Position numbers and translations under genes: made by a program. Below the pieces are notes generated by a model that saw nothing but the letters and a program-made list of their open reading frames with translations, was not told where the DNA came from and searched no databases. From positions 7,482,090-7,546,089 of the forward strand of contig JABACO010000020.1 in the NCBI GenBank assembly GCA_013339895.1: a stretch of DNA of 64,000 nt, in the 5' to 3' direction. The stretch comes from Ephydatia muelleri (lineage: Eukaryota; Porifera; Demospongiae; Spongillida; Spongillidae). The first letter of the stretch is position 1; each line of letters begins with the position of its first letter. This document shows positions 1 through 14,989 of the stretch, piece by piece.

Positions 1-90
1 GGGGGGGGGGGGGGTCAGAAAAATTTCTCCAGGTGGAAGAATCACATCAGCGTAGCAGAATCCTTTGACACATGTTTCTGTATCCTGCAG

Positions 91-1023
91 ATGTGTCGGA
101 TATCAAATTTGTCATTAACTACGATTTCCCTAACAACACTGAAGACTATGTGCACAGAATAGGGAGGACAGCTAGAGCCGAGAACACTGGCACTGCCTAT
201 ACATTCTTCACGACTGCAAGCGCAAAGCAGGCAAATGAGCTGATTGAAGTGCTGAAAGAAGCGCGACAAAATGTCAACCCACGTCTTTTCGAGATGGTGC
301 ACATGTCCAGGCAGATGAGTATATCCAAAGGTTGGTGACCATCGATGTAAAGAGCAGTCTGTTGCTAGTAGCATGACATCAACCATCAGTTCACACACGT
401 ATACACTTGATGTCTAATTAATGCATTTGTACTATATATATTTCTAGCTGCATAGCCCTTAAAGGGTAAGGACGGTTAATCTAGGTTTGTTGCTTAATCT
501 AGGTTTGTGAATAGAACAATGTAGTAAACAACGGCTGCTATTGAATGCATGCCTTTTGTGAAGTTATGTGGGTGTGTGTTTCCTTCTCTGGGATACTGCA
601 TCCCTCTCACTTTGTCCTCCGCTGCTTACTCCTTTAGGTCGGAGCAGGTACAGAGGTCGTGATGATCGAGGAGGAGGAGGAGGCAGCAATCGTTTCTCTG
701 CTCGAGGTGACAGCTCTCAGAGCAGACCACCCAGGAGGTATGACAACAAACCTCCAGACCAGCCCTCCCAGTCTTCAAACTACTCCAGTGGATTTGGGCT
801 CCAACAGAACGGCTATGCCTCCACGTACAGCCAGCCCGTATCTAGCACACTGCAGTACACACAGCCAGTGATGATGTCATTTGATCCCTCCCACCAGCAA
901 CAGCCGCTGATTTACGGTACCCAGCAACAGCAGCAGCCAACAATTGCATACATGACCCCTCAGCAGCTGTACTATGCAGCGCCTCCGCCCCCGCCATCGG
1001 ATCCACCACCACCGGGCATTTGA
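91..1023 (+). CDS. DDX5: DDX5/DDX17-like DEAD-box RNA helicase, C-terminal part (partial)
   Basis: Two exons, 91-330 and 638-1023, with matching phase (donor gttggt at 331, acceptor tttag at 636-637), end at TGA 1021-1023. The first encodes the end of RecA-like domain 2, including motif [10 protein letters not shown] and the DDX5-type stretch [17 protein letters not shown] followed by [10 protein letters not shown]. The second encodes a low-complexity tail: [11 protein letters not shown], then Gln/Tyr-rich sequence ending in [13 protein letters not shown], resembling the RGG and Pro-rich tails of DDX5/DDX17. The family unwinds RNA and acts as a nuclear splicing and transcription cofactor. The 5' part is absent because the window starts at 1. 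It begins in the protein just after the point where the helicase fragment at 1584-4136 stops, so both may belong to one gene. Confidence 0.85.
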
Positions 1024-1583
1024 TCAGTCTCCGTTTTAGCGTCTTTAAGAAACATTTGCATTGGATCCATCGTTATATATTCCATTTGCTTTGATTTCTT
1101 GTATTTTGTTATTATGCAGTGTTTACTTACTAAAACAGTTGATTTGCAATAAGGCCTTCCAATTCCATAGATATTATTATTAAGGAGCAGATTAGTTCAA
1201 GGCATACGCCCACGTGTTCGACGGGAGAACGTCTCTTGTCCCGGCAAAAAAAAAAAATGCCACCAGCTGTTGCAAGATGTCGCGGTAGAGTCCATGGACT
1301 TTTGTCCGGCGCGACACCTCAGAGAGCCAAGATAGAGCAGCGCGTCGACGTTGTGGTTCCCCGCTGAACTGGGGTTTTGTAAAAGAACGAAGAACAGGCA
1401 TATTAACAAAGGCTCTGTTTTGGTTGACCTACATACATCCTTTACATCTTCAACTCTGTTCGGTGCATTAACAATTGCAAATCAAAAAAGAGCTTGCAAA
1501 GACCACCAGATGCAACTGTCACATTTAGTACGCGCACGCGCTAGTCAGTTAACAATTGAGTCGTAATAACACGTGTCCGAAAA
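1024..1583. other. Intergenic spacer between the two helicase fragments
   Basis: No exon recognised. It holds the presumed 3' UTR of the upstream fragment, with a weak AATAAG-like signal near 1147, and the presumed promoter region of the next fragment. If the two fragments are one misordered gene, this is an artificial neighbourhood. Confidence 0.4.
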
Positions 1584-4136
<2,553 letters not shown>

Positions 4137-5136
4137 NNNNNNNNNNNNNNNNNNNNNNNNNNNNNNNNNNNNNNNNNNNNNNNNNNNNNNNNNNNNNNNN
4201 NNNNNNNNNNNNNNNNNNNNNNNNNNNNNNNNNNNNNNNNNNNNNNNNNNNNNNNNNNNNNNNNNNNNNNNNNNNNNNNNNNNNNNNNNNNNNNNNNNNN
4301 NNNNNNNNNNNNNNNNNNNNNNNNNNNNNNNNNNNNNNNNNNNNNNNNNNNNNNNNNNNNNNNNNNNNNNNNNNNNNNNNNNNNNNNNNNNNNNNNNNNN
4401 NNNNNNNNNNNNNNNNNNNNNNNNNNNNNNNNNNNNNNNNNNNNNNNNNNNNNNNNNNNNNNNNNNNNNNNNNNNNNNNNNNNNNNNNNNNNNNNNNNNN
4501 NNNNNNNNNNNNNNNNNNNNNNNNNNNNNNNNNNNNNNNNNNNNNNNNNNNNNNNNNNNNNNNNNNNNNNNNNNNNNNNNNNNNNNNNNNNNNNNNNNNN
4601 NNNNNNNNNNNNNNNNNNNNNNNNNNNNNNNNNNNNNNNNNNNNNNNNNNNNNNNNNNNNNNNNNNNNNNNNNNNNNNNNNNNNNNNNNNNNNNNNNNNN
4701 NNNNNNNNNNNNNNNNNNNNNNNNNNNNNNNNNNNNNNNNNNNNNNNNNNNNNNNNNNNNNNNNNNNNNNNNNNNNNNNNNNNNNNNNNNNNNNNNNNNN
4801 NNNNNNNNNNNNNNNNNNNNNNNNNNNNNNNNNNNNNNNNNNNNNNNNNNNNNNNNNNNNNNNNNNNNNNNNNNNNNNNNNNNNNNNNNNNNNNNNNNNN
4901 NNNNNNNNNNNNNNNNNNNNNNNNNNNNNNNNNNNNNNNNNNNNNNNNNNNNNNNNNNNNNNNNNNNNNNNNNNNNNNNNNNNNNNNNNNNNNNNNNNNN
5001 NNNNNNNNNNNNNNNNNNNNNNNNNNNNNNNNNNNNNNNNNNNNNNNNNNNNNNNNNNNNNNNNNNNNNNNNNNNNNNNNNNNNNNNNNNNNNNNNNNNN
5101 NNNNNNNNNNNNNNNNNNNNNNNNNNNNNNNNNNNN
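4137..5136. other. Assembly gap (1000 N)
   Basis: Exactly 1000 N, which suggests a placeholder of unknown true size. It should contain the 3' end of the helicase at 1584-4136 (unless that is 91-1023) and the 5' half of ADSL. Confidence 0.99.
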
Positions 5137-6380
5137 CTTTCTCTGTTTAACGGTGACCACAGCAAGGTGGGCTGCAACAATGTGCGCTGCTGCGCTTGTC
5201 GAAAACAAAAATGTTGGTTGCTTGTCAGGTTGAAGAACTGAACAAGAGGGTAACTGAAATGGCAGGCTTTACTCAGTGAGCAGTAGTAACCGCATCTGTG
5301 GTTGCTGCCATTGTTTCACTGGCCCACCTCCTTTCGTATCAGCTCGTACATAGTCACTGGTCAGACATATAGCCGCAAAGTTGATCTGGATGTTGTTGGT
5401 GCGTTGTCAGGTTTAGGGGCATCAACCCACAAGGTGTGTGGCGAGTGGAGACTCAAAATCTGACCCTACATTGGAGCAGAATTTGTCTTTCCCTTTTATG
5501 GTTTTCCATTGCAGATTTTCACAGACATTCGCCTGTTGGCCAATCAGAAGGAGATTGAGGAGCCCTTTGAGAAAGATCAGATTGGTTCCAGTGCCATGCC
5601 TTACAAGCGCAACCCGATGAGGAGCGAGCGGTGCTGCAGTCTCGCCCGTCACCTGATGGTGCTGATTGGCGACACACAGCACACGGCTGCCGTGCAGTGG
5701 CTTGAGCGGACGCTGGACGATAGTGCCAACAGGAGGATCAGTCTTGCTGAGGCATTTCTGACGGCTGACGCTATACTCAATACCATGCAGAATGTTCTTG
5801 AAGGGCTGGTTGTTTACCCAAAGGTACCTACTTTTGTAGACATAACTTTTGAGATCCGATTTTATTCAGCAATTGCAATTAAAGGTTATAGAGAAACACA
5901 TCAAAGATGAACTTCCTTTTATGGCAACTGAGACCATCATTGTGGAAATGGTTAAGCACGGTGCTAATAGACAGGTACTGTGCACACACTGTATATATAC
6001 ATACTAAGAATATTGTTCCTAAGGAATGCCACGAGCAAATGAGGGTAATCTCTCAGCAAGCTGGTGATCATGTTAAGCTACACGGAAAAGAGAACGATTT
6101 CCTTGAGAGAGTGGCCAGCTCCACCTACTTTGCACCAATCCATGGGAAATTGGAGCAGCTGCTAAACCCAGCTGGTTTTGTCGGTAGAGCACCACAGCAG
6201 GTGAGAGAGCCAGCCCAGAGCAAGTACAGACGATAATTCAAAAAGTTTAATTTACTTGTTTGTTTTTTTTTAATTCGTGCTCCATCGTATATACAGGTGG
6301 ATGAGTTCTTAATTGAGGTCAATGAAGCCATTGGAAGCTATTCTGCGCATTTCAAAAAAACGGCGCATCTCGAGTTGTGA
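5137..6380 (+). CDS. ADSL: Adenylosuccinate lyase, C-terminal half (5' end lost in gap)
   Basis: Exons 5137-5166, 5229-5275, 5343-5433, 5515-5823, 5885-5974, 6024-6200 and 6297-6380 join in phase and end at TGA 6378-6380. The enzyme cleaves SAICAR and adenylosuccinate, releasing fumarate, in de novo purine synthesis and AMP formation (cytosolic homotetramer). The family signature is clear in exon 4: [16 protein letters not shown], the fumarase/aspartase-superfamily signature loop carrying the catalytic serine, followed by RHLM, QW(L/F)[11 protein letters not shown] and LAEAFLTAD. Later exons carry PFMATETII and the C-terminal helices. No frame breaks are seen. Convergent with the ATF7IP-like gene, about 200 bp away. 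Confidence 0.96.
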
Positions 6381-6584
6381 AGCGTTTTATGCTTATAGTA
6401 TCATGTTAAGTTAATCGTGTGAGAATTGTGGTTTATCGAATGAACTTATGTAATTATAATACTTCTAGTTTATTAATAACGCGCGACGACACGTGCACAG
6501 CTTATTCTTATTTGAAGCCCGCATAAAAAAATAAGTCACCATAAAAATTTTTACACACACCACACATATGCACTATCACAGATC

Positions 6585-9500
6585 TTATAACTGAACTTTG
6601 CCTGGATTGCTATAGACGTGTCGAGCACAATTTTTGAAAATGGCCTTGACAAGAAATGTATATGACTCGCCTTGAGCATAATTGGTCAATGTGACAGCCA
6701 TTGGCAGAGGTAATGGCAATATTTTCCCCAACAAATTCCAGCTCAAGGTCTTGGATGACATTTGATGCTCCTTTCCCACACGAACAAACAGCTCATAATT
6801 CATGACCTGGTTCTCACATGAAAGAAATTCTTCCACAAATGTCCATTTGATAACGATGCCCTCTGGCATAAGTGTGGCAAAAAGCTTAAAACTTGCTGAG
6901 GTGGGAAAGGATACAGCCTTTGGTAGTTGTGACATGCTCTGCTCACAAGAATCTCTCGTAACCGATATGGTAGACGGTTGGTGATAGGCACTAGAGTTAG
7001 AAACTGGCAATAGCAAAGGTGAAGCAGAAACGCAAGGTGCTGTCTGTGAGGCTGAAATGCAAGGTCCTGTCTGTGAAACTGAAATGCAAGGTCCCATCTG
7101 TGAAGCTGAAACACAAGTTGCCATCTGTGAAGCAGAAACGCAAGTTGCTATCTGTGAAGCAGAAATGGAAGTTGCAGTTGTTAACAAAGCTGATGTTTTT
7201 GACACACAACCTTGCACTTTGGATACAGTGACAGGGGTAGTAGTGGATTTCCCCTGCCGAACAAACTTGTTGGCAGTGCTAGGGCTGACAAGCGGTGCGG
7301 CCAGTGGCAGGGTGATACTAGGCAACGGCTTTGATGGCATTATTGTCTCACTGACATTTTGTGAGGCTATTGATGTTGTGCTGAGACAATGTTGGTACCT
7401 TTCAGCAACAGACACTGTTTGAAAAGATTGCCGAGTAGTTTCAACCTCATTTGAATGCTCCACAATAGATGATGTTTGCATTGTGGTAGAACTTTGGCAA
7501 CATTTTTCTGCAATCGCTAGTGTCTCAGGCATTTGAGCAGTTTGTGAGTGCTCAACAGCAGATGCCACAAGAACAGAGCTTGAACCTTGTTGCTGTTGCT
7601 CTGCAGCAAACGGTGAGTGCAATAATATTTTAGACGTATCGACAGTTTTTGATTGCTCAATAACAGATGATAATGTAGAATTTTGTTGGCATTTTGTTGC
7701 AGTGGTGAATATTTCAGATGAATTATTCAATATTTCAGGCATTGTAACAGCTTTTGATTGCTCAACACTTGAAGATACAGGTAACATGCTCACGTTTTGT
7801 TGGCATTTCTCTGCAGCTGATGATGTTTCAAGTAATACTTTAGAAGTTTCAACAGTTTTGATGCACTGTGCAACAGATAACAATGGCAACTGGCTAAACT
7901 CTTGTTGGGTTTTATCTGATGTTTCAGGTAATATGTCAGAAGTGTCAACAGTTTTGCTGAACTCAATAGACAACACTGGCATCTGACTAAAATTTTGTTC
8001 GCATTTCTCTGCATTGGATACTGTTTTGGAAGTGTTAACATTTGCAGGGCACTTCACACTTGCTGACACTAGCATTGAATTTTGTTGGCCTTCAGGTGAT
8101 CTTTGAGATAATAATGTGGAAGTGTCAATAGCCGAAGTGTGTGTTACACTATTTTCTAGACTTCCCACACATTGATTAGCACATACTTGAGCAAGAATCT
8201 CAACAGTTTTGGTCAATCCACCCGTAGGTGTCACAGGTAGATTACCCCCAACCTGACAGGATGAATGGTATTGACTCCCAGATTTGGGGGGAACAACTGT
8301 TAGGAATTGGAAGGTTGGACTCTTGGCAGGTGGTTCAAGAGATGCTGCCGACTGATCTGATTGTGTCTGACTGTGAGGTGAAGACTTTGGATTGTTCTTT
8401 GACAACAGTGATGATAGAGGCGATGCTTTAGTTCTTATCTTTCCTTGTTGAATCAATTGAGTTTTGCTGAAAATCTCATTAACTGCTTGAGCGACTGTTG
8501 AGTGTGATACTACGGCTTTGGTAAGCACACTTACAGCTGATGCAATACCATTTGCATCATTGGTATTGCACAATGTCGCCTTTACACTAGAATAAGGAGG
8601 TAAACTAGCAGGTGTAACACAAGCAGTTACCTTGACACCTGATGTGGCATAGGCACTAGTCCCGATTGTAGTTGTAGTTTCTATTGAAGTAGAAGCTAAA
8701 TTAGTTGCTATTGAAATTGAATTATTTACTAATGGAAGCAAATGTGGAATGAGGGCAATGATGCAAGGAGTTGACATAACAGTGGGCACAGGAGCAGTGG
8801 AAGGGTTTCTACTGCTCGCTGCAGTCCCTTTATTTGTTACTATACGTTGATGTGTATGGTTAAGTTGCTTGCATAACTGTGTAAGCAAAGTGTTCAGTTT
8901 ATCTGGGTTTGCAATAGTAGTTCGCGATGGATCAGGTGGCGATATAGACTGAGCACTTGGAGATTGGCTAGCTTGATGTACTGGGTGTTGCTGCATAACT
9001 TTGATCATATCGTTGAGCTGATCACCTACACACAAAGACTCCTTATCCCTATTGCTAACACTATCCATGATGTCCCCATTAATAATATTTTTAGCTCTCT
9101 CCATACTATGTAATGTTTGATAACTAAAAGTATCCCCTGATGATCGTCGGCAAGGACCGATGGAGCTATCAATAGTACTCCCTACAAGCTTAGCAGTTGA
9201 CAAATCCTTCATTGTTGGAGATACACCAGTTGAATCATGTGATGAGCAAGGGAGTTCATTTTCTTCAACAGGCGCTCTTGTAATGGCACATGAATTCTCC
9301 GCACTTCGACTAACGCTAGCCTTGGCATGTATTCCACCAGTGGTTCGAGCACTGGACTCTTGAGTACAGCTTTCACTCTCTGAACTGTTAGATTCACTAC
9401 TTTCATGAGAAAAATCCATGTCATCAGCACTACAATCACTCTCCATGTCTGACCCACAAGGAGAAGAAACAATGCTACAACTAATGCTGCCAACATAAGG

Positions 9501-12500
9501 ATCATCATCCTTCTGATGTTGTGGTGAGACCACTAAGCTCAATGTATCGGAAGTCTGTCTGTACAATGTCTCAATGCCCCTGCTTAATTCCTGAGTAAGA
9601 TTGCTGCGTAGTTTGCGTAGCCTCACCAGTAAATTGCAAAGCTCTTGCAGTTTTTGACCAAGTAGGTAGGTTGCTAGTCCAGGTACCTCATTGCACTGTT
9701 CCAGTATTTGAAGCACTGGCTCTGCCAGTTTTGGCTCCACCTCACCCTGAAAAATACTTGAGGTGCAATCAACCAAATTGGCCATCATAGATGTGAACCT
9801 ATCTAGAAAAAGCTGATGCACAGGCAATTTTGTCAAAAACAGCTGAAGCTTCCATAATGCCTTCATGATTCCACCTGTTGGAGGCCTGTGTAAGGGATTG
9901 CCTGATGTTGGCTGCGAAGTAACAAAATGTGCCCTAGATCGAGCACAGAATGATGTAGATAATTTGGGATTCACCCTTATGCAACGAGCACAAGAATTTT
10001 TGTTCTCAGTTGCCAACCATTTATGAACTGCAGTTGCAGATTTGCTAGTGGAGACCTCAGGTTCTGGCACAGATACTCCATCATCAATGCATAGCGGCTC
10101 TACTGTCAACCCTTCAGCCTGACAATTCCTAGTACTACTAGGTGCTGTGTTTGTGGCTGATGTCATCCCCTTTTGCTTATCTACGTAAGAACAGTTTAAT
10201 ACCTCAAATGCCACTAAACCTTCAGTTTGCACCCCGCACGTTCTTTTTCTTTGCTTACTAAGCATCTGTAGGACAAAATGCAACCCATAAGATGCCACAC
10301 AATAAGACATTAGCAGTCTCACCATTTCACACTGAACTCCAATATTTCTTTTCCTTATCTTAATAAGTGAGGATTTGGCTGTTGAGTTATCTGTTGCCTA
10401 TCAGAAATAAATCCCCATAAAGAATTCAGTTACTTTAGATGGAAGAGGTGGTATACCAGCAAGTCGTGAGTAGATTGAAGTCCAATGGTGGAAGTAGCTT
10501 TGTCCAAAACAGAAGGCTTCAGTGTGGTTCTCATCAATGACTATTACAAGAGATATCCCAGTGTACAACAATGCCACACAATGCCGCATATTGAGACAAC
10601 GTACTTGTATTTTTATGATGGCATTCTTATGTGCCTTCTCCAGTCTCTCTTTCTCCTGTAGCACCATGTCAATCTGCTTTTTCATGTGCTGCAACTTGAT
10701 GTTAAGTTCTTTTGCCAAGCTCTCATCCAACTTGGCTTTAATATAGGAATCGAGTTCCTTTAATTGAAGAGAGAACTTTGTATGGAACTATGTTTAGGTG
10801 TCCGGCAACAACACAAGTAATAAATAAGTCAAACAAGCTGGAGCTAAAAGTACACATCATGACATAACTAAAATAATATTATTGATGACGACAATTTGGA
10901 CAGAGAAATTGTCACAGAAAATGATATAGAAAAAAGGAAACTACCCATCATCCTAGTTAAAAATAGAGACCGTTCTATTACTCTTTGAAAGCAAGTCTGT
11001 TTGATCGCACTTCATCTTGACCTACCTCTTTATCATAACCTGCGGGAGTTGCAGCTTCAACCTGCACTTCTGCATCTATTGCATCTTTCGTCCACGCACC
11101 AACAGGTGGTGACTGCATGCACATTTCCAAGCTGCTAACAAAGAAGAGCATTGTGCTGTTACCCTACACCAACTTGAATGACTCAACACAGTAATCAAAA
11201 ATGACAGTGAGGTCACTAAATATTGTTGCACGTACCTCATGTCATAATGCAAAGGAATCTGTTGGTAGATGCCAGTTGTTCCTGTCCTCTAAGTCCATAT
11301 AGGGTGATCCATTTATGTGTGTTATTGCATATTCTCCCTGAATTACTGAAACCTTACAAGATGTGGAAGGTTCACTAACAAAAGGAGCACTACTTGATGT
11401 CACAGGTTCACAAACAAGAGGTCCAGGGGCATCTGTGGATTTATCTTTTTTATTCAAGGGGCACGTAAGCTTGTTCTTCTTGGAAAGACGTGCAGATGAA
11501 CGAGAGGTAGGAAAAGGAGGGAGAGGGTCAGCAAGAGGGGAACAAGGTGGCATCCTGTTCCAACGTCTTTTCTTCGTCGACACACTATCTTCTACTACTA
11601 CTTCCGCTCTTCGTTTCAAATGCTGCACAATTTGTTCTAGGTTGCTTCCAATTAATCCAGATGATGGCTCTGGTTGCTTGGGGCCAGCTATGACAGAAAC
11701 AGTGGATGCTTGTGTGCTTGATGTTAAATACAAAGAAGGCGATGATGGTTGTTGAGAATCTGTACCCAATGAAGGAGGCATGAGTTCACATGCAACCACC
11801 ACAGTTGGAGACCCAGACGATGCAAGGTGGGGCACTTGAACATTTGGTGGCTCAGGTACAACAACTGGAGGCAGAGATGATGGCTGATGAGAGTCAGCAA
11901 CAATGGAATGCTCTGGTGACACACAGTCTGCCAGATCAGAAGGTACAATCTCAGGAGGCGCTGCTAAGACAGAATCATCATCGGTTATAGGTGCTAAATG
12001 TTTTGCCTTAGCTGAACGACCTGAGCGTACTGACTTAGAAAAACGGCCTACCTTGACTGGTTGAACAGAATTTACAGGTTTAATAGAAGGCTCTGCCAGG
12101 AATGAATGATCAGAAGAAACTGATTTAGATAGTAAAGGATCATCTGCCACAACTGAATTATGAGAAGGCATATATTTGGATTTGGCATTGACTGGACGCT
12201 CAGAAGGAACTAAACAAGAGGAACTAACAACAATTGGATCACATTTTGATGCATCAGTAACTGGTGTTGAAAAGCCTGTGCAAACCTTCTTTATGACAAC
12301 TAATGGCTCTTTAAGAGTGCAGCTGGTTAACCCTTTACGATCAGGTGTAAAAGCTAAAAACTTCTGTGACTTGAGGTCAATGGGCTTTTTATAACCACCA
12401 CCTGTAGATTTCCTAGCAGAATGCTTAATTCTGGGCGGGGCATCCAGACATGGCATGACAGCTTGCAATGGTGTAGTACTACTATCCTTATCACAAAGAG

Positions 12501-13698
12501 CATAATTCTGCTTCTTGTTCATCCCATACAGCTGCTCGGCATCCACTTTAGAAACCTGATACTCAAGTCCCCCATCAGTTTGAGGTGAAGATCTCAAAGC
12601 TGATGTGCTTGACAAATCAACACATCCCAAGTTTGAGTGATGCTCAGACTGGCGACTTCCACCATCTGCAGTGCATTTGGCAAATTTCTCATTTTGCTGT
12701 GCATTGCCCAAACTTTCAGTCAAGAGATCTTTTCTCTGCCGTCTGTTGTGCAGAGGGCGCCTATTGAGTTGAGGACAGTCAGAATCAGAGCTGCTGGCAG
12801 TAGAATCTAAGACCACAAGACTATCCTTTCTATCCAATACTCCCTTCTGAAGTCTATCGAAATGAGATGCACTGCCAGACTTCCACCTGACATTACGAAC
12901 TTGCCGGTGTGCTGGATAAAAGGTCGAAGGTGGAACCGCTGCACTACCCCTATTCCCAGTGTTCAACGATGACAATGAAGGCGGCAGCACACTTGGTGAA
13001 GATTGCGGCCACGGAAAATCAGGTGGCTCACGTGTATCGAAAGGAGGTGGCATATGTCTTACATCTGGTGGCTCTACTGGGGCTGGAGGTGGCTGTGACC
13101 ATCTTCCACCATGTGGATCGCGTGCAACAGGACACCTGGGATCAGGTGGCATGGGAAACCATCTAGTTACTGCTGAGGGTGGCTCATTTCTAGATCCCTT
13201 GGCACATGGCGACCACTCATTTACATTGGAAAACCACCTTGCATCAGAGCACCCTCTCTTGTTGGGGGAGCACCGTGCATTGGATGGCCTCCTTGTGTCC
13301 GGTGAAATAGAGCGTTCACGCTTCTCCATGCTTTGTGAACGATGATCGTCATCGAAGGGTTCCACAGTGCATGCAGAGGAGTACATAGGAGAGAGAGATC
13401 CCGTGCTATGAGCAGTGGCTGAGCAAGTAGCAACATTTGGCCTGTTCCAGGTAACCTCAGCAGAAACAGATGACGGTGGCCACACGTCTATTACAATGTG
13501 CTCGTCGTCAGTGAATTCATCGGCGTTGTCCACATCATGCTCGGGAATCCGACTGGCTTGGTTGGAGCGCTTGAAGTTCTTCTTCGGCCTGTGCGACGTT
13601 GAATATCGCTTTCTGAACGGTTCATCATACCCCCCTACCACATTTGCGCCATCACCGGATTGTCTCTGCCTATTGCACTTCTGAAAAATCTGATACAT
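6585..13698 (-). CDS. ATF7IP: ATF7IP/MCAF-like chromatin cofactor with C-terminal fibronectin III domain
   Basis: Inferred exons, high to low: 13698-11353, 11288-11236, 11134-11026, 10757-10605, 10397-6585; phases join into about 2157 codons. The C-terminal 105 residues form a fibronectin III domain with the ATF7IP hallmark LPLPMAVTLTNY, then SYTFLVKAIF. The 153-nt exon encodes a charged coiled coil (AKLDESLAKELNIKLQ, MKKQIDMVLQEKERLEKAHK), matching in position the SETDB1-binding coiled coil of ATF7IP. The N-terminal 800 residues are disordered and basic in patches (RKRYSTSHRPKKNFKR; LKRRAEVVVED...TKKRRWNR), likely nuclear signals. An acidic Ser-rich block (ESDCSADDMDFSHESSESNS) lies around 9370-9460. 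The family ties SETDB1 H3K9 methylation to MBD1 and HUSH silencing. The donor used at 11353 (AAG|GTTTCA) is weak; the joins around 11236-11353 are the least certain. Human ATF7IP is about 1270 residues, so this one is long. Confidence 0.82.
7010..7165 (-). repeat. In-frame tandem repeat in the ATF7IP-like gene (CVSASQ units)
   Basis: On the minus strand the frame reads about seven copies of a 24-27-nt unit giving S-A-S-Q-(M/T)-(A/G)-(T/P)-C-(V/I)-type 8-9-residue repeats. The unit sits just N-terminal to the fibronectin III domain. Confidence 0.85.
7390..8060 (-). repeat. Degenerate 40-50-residue coding repeats in the ATF7IP-like gene
   Basis: The protein reads a recurring module of the form S(V/A)EQSKTV-x-TS(K/E)IL-x-(E/H)(T/S)S-x-AE-KCQQN-(F/V/S)S, at least six degraded copies. 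Spacing is fairly regular and the cysteine in KC(E/Q)QN recurs. The function of such modules is unknown to me. Confidence 0.75.
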
Positions 13699-14060
13699 GG
13701 TTGCCTACGACGAACAAGCGCGATGTATCTCGATTTTCTACAAGGTTAGTAGAGCACCCCCAGACGTGTAAGCGATTTTGTACAACAACTAACCTTTGCT
13801 CAACATCAGGATTATTTATCCACAGTTCTTCCCCGTGATCACCAAATGGCGGCTGACATGTGGACGATTGCCTACGCAAAATGACGTTTTCACGTGATCC
13901 AGTGAACAAAATACGAAGGGTTAATTTGAAAAAAGAGCGCTGGTATTAGGCTCGAAAGACAAGAGAGATAAAAGACGATCACTCCCTCCACCCCCGGACC
14001 GGAGTGTACTCTGATTCCTGCCTCCTGTTTAAGTTCCATGTGTGTCGAATTTCAGCAACG
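13699..14060. promoter_or_regulatory. Bidirectional promoter region, ATF7IP-like / POLR2I
   Basis: The minus-strand start at 13698 and the POLR2I start at 14061 are head-to-head with 362 bp between them. The interval holds an ATGGCGGC core (13846-13853), resembling YY1-type elements of housekeeping promoters, and CACGTGATC at about 13891. No TATA box is evident. Inferred from position. Confidence 0.5.
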
Positions 14061-14516
14061 ATGGAGTTAGAAGACAATGTTGATATGGAAACCCAAGATA
14101 CGGGTCCCGGATTTGTAGGGATCCAATTTTGTCAAGAATGGTACGCGAAAGAATGTTTTACTCATGCGTATGGCAGCTCGTCTCCCGTGATAGCAACAAC
14201 ATGCTATACCCGAAAGAAGATAAGGAAAACAAGAAACTGCTTTATGCAGTAAGCGCAAATAATGCCCCCCAAATGCTTCGTGTCACGCTTCGGTGCCACC
14301 AGTGTAGGAACTGTGATTTCTCCCAGCCGGCCACCAACCACTGCGTTTACGTGAACAAGATCACCCATGAAGTCAAGTAAATGTGCCCACGTGTCGTCCG
14401 TGCGATTAGTTTAGTGGTTATTAATGATTCTGCTCAGTGAGCTGACACAGATAGTGGCGGAAGTGACGCAAGACCCAACACTTCCTCGAACAGAGGATCA
14501 TCCTTGTCCAAGGCAG
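14061..14516 (+). CDS. POLR2I: RNA polymerase II subunit RPB9, first four exons (last exon missing)
   Basis: Exons 14061-14140, 14194-14248, 14303-14376 and 14438-14512 (or 14516) splice in phase: [72 protein letters not shown]. The two CxxC pairs of the first zinc ribbon (CQEC, CRNC) are complete, but the second ribbon (expected C-x2-C ... C-x4-C, about 45 residues) is not found before the gap at 16085. RPB9 sits on the Pol II jaw and supports start-site selection and TFIIS-dependent proofreading. The last donor is ambiguous: CCAAG|GCAGGT (a GC donor, giving the phase expected for CPRCGH) or GGCAG|GTTATA. Confidence 0.93.
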
Positions 14517-14985
14517 GTTATAGAGAGGGGAGGGAGGGAGGGGATCAATGGCACGTTATAGAGAGGGGAGGGAGGGGAGGGGATCAATGGCACGTTATAG
14601 AGAGGGGAGGGGATCAATGGCACATTATAGAGAGGGGAGGGGATCAATGGCACGTTATGGGGAGGGAGGGAGGGGATCAATGGCACGTTATAGAGAGGGG
14701 AGGGAGGGAGGGGATCAATGGCACGTTATAGAGAGGGGAGGGAGGGAGGGGATCAATGGCATGTTATAGAGAGGGGGAGGGGATCAATGGCACATTATAG
14801 AGAGGGGAGGGAGGGGTCAAAGGCACTTCATAAAGAGGGGAGGGAGGGAGGGGATCAATGGCATGTTATAAAGAGGGGAGGGAGGGGATCAATGGCATGT
14901 TATAAAGAGGGGAGGGAGGGGATCAATGGCACGTTATAGAGAGGGGAGGGTGTCAAAGTCACATTATAGAGAGGGGAGGGAGGAA
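14497..14985. repeat. Minisatellite starting on the POLR2I exon 4 end
   Basis: About 13 copies of a 30-45-bp unit of the form GGGATCAATGGCACGTTATA + GAGAGGGGAGGGAGG. The first, divergent copy is GAGGATCATCCTTGTCCAAG + GCAGGTTATAGAGAGGGG, that is, the last coding bases of exon 4 plus the donor. G-rich on the plus strand. Confidence 0.92.
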
Positions 14986-14989
14986 ATCT

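Noticed and set aside
11242-11352. Direct read-through of the first ATF7IP-like exon to its open-frame stop at 11242
   Set aside because: The downstream coiled-coil and FN3 exons need a phase that read-through does not give; a small intron 11289-11352 plus the exon 11236-11288 keeps frame. This remains unproven without RNA data.
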